A stretch of 64,000 nt of DNA from Rhodothermales bacterium (lineage in GTDB: Bacteria > Bacteroidota > Rhodothermia > Rhodothermales > Bin80). The position numbers were made by a program, and so were the translations under genes. The notes under the pieces were generated by a model. That model searched no databases. It was not told the origin of the DNA and saw only the letters and a list, made by a program, of their open reading frames with translations. Position 1 is the first letter of the stretch. The number at the start of each line of letters is the position of its first letter. Location: NCBI GenBank assembly GCA_028278205.1, contig JANQES010000069.1:48664-112663 (forward strand). Reading direction: 5' to 3'. Shown here in pieces: positions 62,311 to 64,000 of this stretch.

Positions 62311-64000
62311 TTACTGCGCCGGTATGTAGTTCCACTCCCAGGTATCCACCGGGAGGGAGAGGCTGCGTTGGGCCGCCTGCGTGGTTGTCAACGTCTGGAA
62401 TTGCCCGACGACGACGCGGTATTGCGTTTGGCCGCCGGTGGTGTCCTCGATCACGTCGACGAGCTGATCACCTTCCAGTTTTTGGCGATAGGCCTCGGCC
62501 TCGGCGCCGGCAGCGGCCTGGTCGGTGTGAGACGCCACGACGAGGGTCCAGCTCACTTGCGTAAGATCAAAACGGGCCGGGCCGGCTTCCTGTTCGGGCT
62601 GCGCCGGTGGTTCTTCGGCGGGCGTTTCTTCGTCGAGGATCGACTCTTGCTCGGTGGGCGTCTCGTCTGCAACAGGCGGGCTCTCGACGGCGAGCGTGTC
62701 CTGGGCGATGGGTTGCGCTAGGTCGTCAGGCTGATTTTGGTCGTCCGCCTGATCTTGCGTCTCAGGTTGCGCTTGATCTTGCTCGTCAGGCTGCTCTTGT
62801 TCGACGGGAAGGGCCTCGGCGATGGCGGCAGGCGGTGCTTCGGGCGCTTCATCGGTCACAGCGGTGAAGTGCATCTGCCACGCGTTGGCCGGGATCAGGT
62901 CGCCGAGTTCTTGTTGCGTCGTCATCGTCTCCTGCAACGTCTCGAATTGCCCGACGACGACGCGGTATTGCGTCTGGCCGTCGCTGGCTTCCTCGATCAC
63001 GTCCCCCACCCGGTAATAGGCATCCAGTTTTTGGCGATACATCTCGGCGTCGGCTTCGGCGTCGGCCCGTTCGGTATAGGAGGCCACGACGAGGGTCCAA
63101 CTCACCTGCGCGCGATCAAAAAGGAGCGGCTCATCAGGCACCTCTTCGATGGGCGGCAAGTCGATGTCGGGTGCTTGCTGGAACGCCAGGGTGGCCTCGG
63201 CAAGCGGGAACTCAACGAGGGGCCGTGCCTCGGCGACTACGATCTCGTCAGGCATGATAATGTCGTAGACGGGCAGCAACTCGATTTCGGGCGCTTCCCA
63301 GAGCGCAAAATCGGCTTCGCCAATCGGCAATTCTTCGATGGGCAGGTAGACAATCTCGGTGAGGTCGAAGGCGATGGGAAGCTCTTCGTAGGCCGGCGGC
63401 TCCTTGAGCGCGGGCGCTTCCTCGTCTACAGCGAGCGCTTCGGTGGGGCGTGCCTCGGCTGCGATAGGATCTTCAATCACAGCGGGTACTTCTTCGGCAG
63501 CCTCTTCCCCGGCGGGCGGCGGTTCCGCCTCGGCAATAGCAGGCCGCGCAGGGCGTCGCCTGTCGAAGTAACGCTGCTGCGACGTGCCGGGCTCGATGTC
63601 GTACGGATGCGCCGGCAACTCGACCCGTTTGAGGATCGGCGCATAGTCGGTGAACTCGAACGGTTGCGGCCTGCCTTCGGGCTCTTTGCCGATGACCAAC
63701 ACCGTCGTGCCCTGCTCCAGGATGCGGCCTCCACCGGACAAGAAGCCGTCGCCTTTAGCCGTCGTCTTCCAGGTATTTACCCAGTTGTAGGCCCATTCAG
63801 CGTCGGCATCGACCAGGCGCACACAGCCGTGGCTCATCGGGCCGCCGGTGGGCATCTCGTACTGGTGGATGTGCATGCCCCGCGCCTGATGGAAATTCAC
63901 GACCCAGTACATCTCCCAATCTTCGCCCGGCGGGCTCAACGACGAGACGCGGAATTCCTCGCGCCAGTTGAAGTTGTAGCGTCCGTTGGGCGTGGGCGAC
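62311..64000 (-). CDS. L,D-transpeptidase with two C-terminal SPOR domains (cut by window edge)
   Basis: This is a periplasmic peptidoglycan cross-linking enzyme of the YkuD type; the frame stays open to the edge. The catalytic His/Cys block is GGPMSHGCVRLVDADAEWAY. An acidic Pro/Glu-rich region of about 200 residues follows, then SPOR domain one (VSWTLVVASYTERADAEADA, YRVVVGQFETL). A Gln/Asp-rich linker and SPOR domain two (VSWTLVVASHTDQAAAGAEA, YRVVVGQFQTL) end the protein. SPOR domains bind denuded glycan at division sites. The missing N-terminus should have a signal peptide. Confidence 0.9.
   Translation of the reverse strand, partial: SPTPNGRYNFNWREEFRVSSLSPPGEDWEMYWVVNFHQARGMHIHQYEMPTGGPMSHGCVRLVDADAEWAYNWVNTWKTTAKGDGFLSGGGRILEQGTTVLVIGKEPEGRPQPFEFTDYAPILKRVELPAHPYDIEPGTSQQRYFDRRRPARPAIAEAEPPPAGEEAAEEVPAVIEDPIAAEARPTEALAVDEEAPALKEPPAYEELPIAFDLTEIVYLPIEELPIGEADFALWEAPEIELLPVYDIIMPDEIVVAEARPLVEFPLAEATLAFQQAPDIDLPPIEEVPDEPLLFDRAQVSWTLVVASYTERADAEADAEMYRQKLDAYYRVGDVIEEASDGQTQYRVVVGQFETLQETMTTQQELGDLIPANAWQMHFTAVTDEAPEAPPAAIAEALPVEQEQPDEQDQAQPETQDQADDQNQPDDLAQPIAQDTLAVESPPVADETPTEQESILDEETPAEEPPAQPEQEAGPARFDLTQVSWTLVVASHTDQAAAGAEAEAYRQKLEGDQLVDVIEDTTGGQTQYRVVVGQFQTLTTTQAAQRSLSLPVDTWEWNYIPAQ

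Overview
The window looks like a chromosomal segment of a GC-rich, Gram-negative member of the Bacteroidota/Rhodothermota side of the tree. The evidence is a large secreted protein ending in a type IX secretion (T9SS) sorting domain with the YPNPFNPSTTI signature, an ECF-sigma/FecR/TonB-receptor trio, weak or absent Shine-Dalgarno sequences at many starts, tandem signal peptidases I, and a family mix typical of Rhodothermales. This is inference; no rRNA or tRNA gene is present to confirm it.

Layout. 1-3.7 kb: a minus-strand MacAB-type efflux operon (PadR regulator, membrane-fusion protein, ATPase, truncated permease) with a near-perfect palindromic operator. 3.9-6.7 kb: a two-subunit, Tat-exported molybdenum hydroxylase. 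7-9.3 kb: small genes and a long non-coding stretch with terminators and a gene remnant. 9.5-19.1 kb: a second, cytoplasmic molybdenum hydroxylase (2Fe-2S, Mo, CoxG-like and FAD subunits, interrupted by a VapBC pair) followed by an NCS1 nucleobase-type permease, an acyl-CoA synthetase and a cyclase/kynurenine-formamidase-like hydrolase, probably an uptake and oxidation route for an N-heterocycle. 19-25 kb: sulfotransferase, tyrosine phenol-lyase/tryptophanase family enzyme, DinB protein, GroES-like protein, sodium/solute symporter and a 30-residue membrane peptide. 25-34 kb: DUF4412 paralogues, a seven-haem cytochrome with TPRs, a protein with a possible Cys-His-Asp triad, the T9SS-exported protein and a lipoprotein. 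34.6-46.4 kb: the complete histidine-utilisation set hutU, hutH, hutI, hutG, interrupted by an ATPase/TOPRIM-like pair, a YbjN protein, asnA, an S-adenosylhomocysteinase-like paralogue and an isoprenylcysteine-type methyltransferase. 46.6-51.5 kb: TonB receptor, FecR and ECF sigma. 51.7-53.5 kb: an AT-rich three-gene island (two DUF488 proteins and a third protein). 53.5-64 kb: methyltransferase, lipoprotein, CrtI-like oxidoreductase, lepA, an unknown secreted protein, two lepB genes and an edge-truncated L,D-transpeptidase with two SPOR domains.

The most unusual feature is not a gene. Nearly every intergenic gap holds a hairpin whose two arms are imperfect tandem copies of a short word, usually 7, 8 or 10 nt long. 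The word differs between elements (for example GTCACTG, AAACGTG, GATTTTG, GTGTTATA, GATGAACGCA), while the architecture is constant. Several arms run into coding sequence and supply the last residues and stop codon of the upstream gene; one supplies a start codon. This points to one word-independent process that builds inverted short tandem repeats at gene ends. Three lower-GC modules (VapBC, ATPase/TOPRIM-like, DUF488 island) look like later arrivals in the GC-rich operons.
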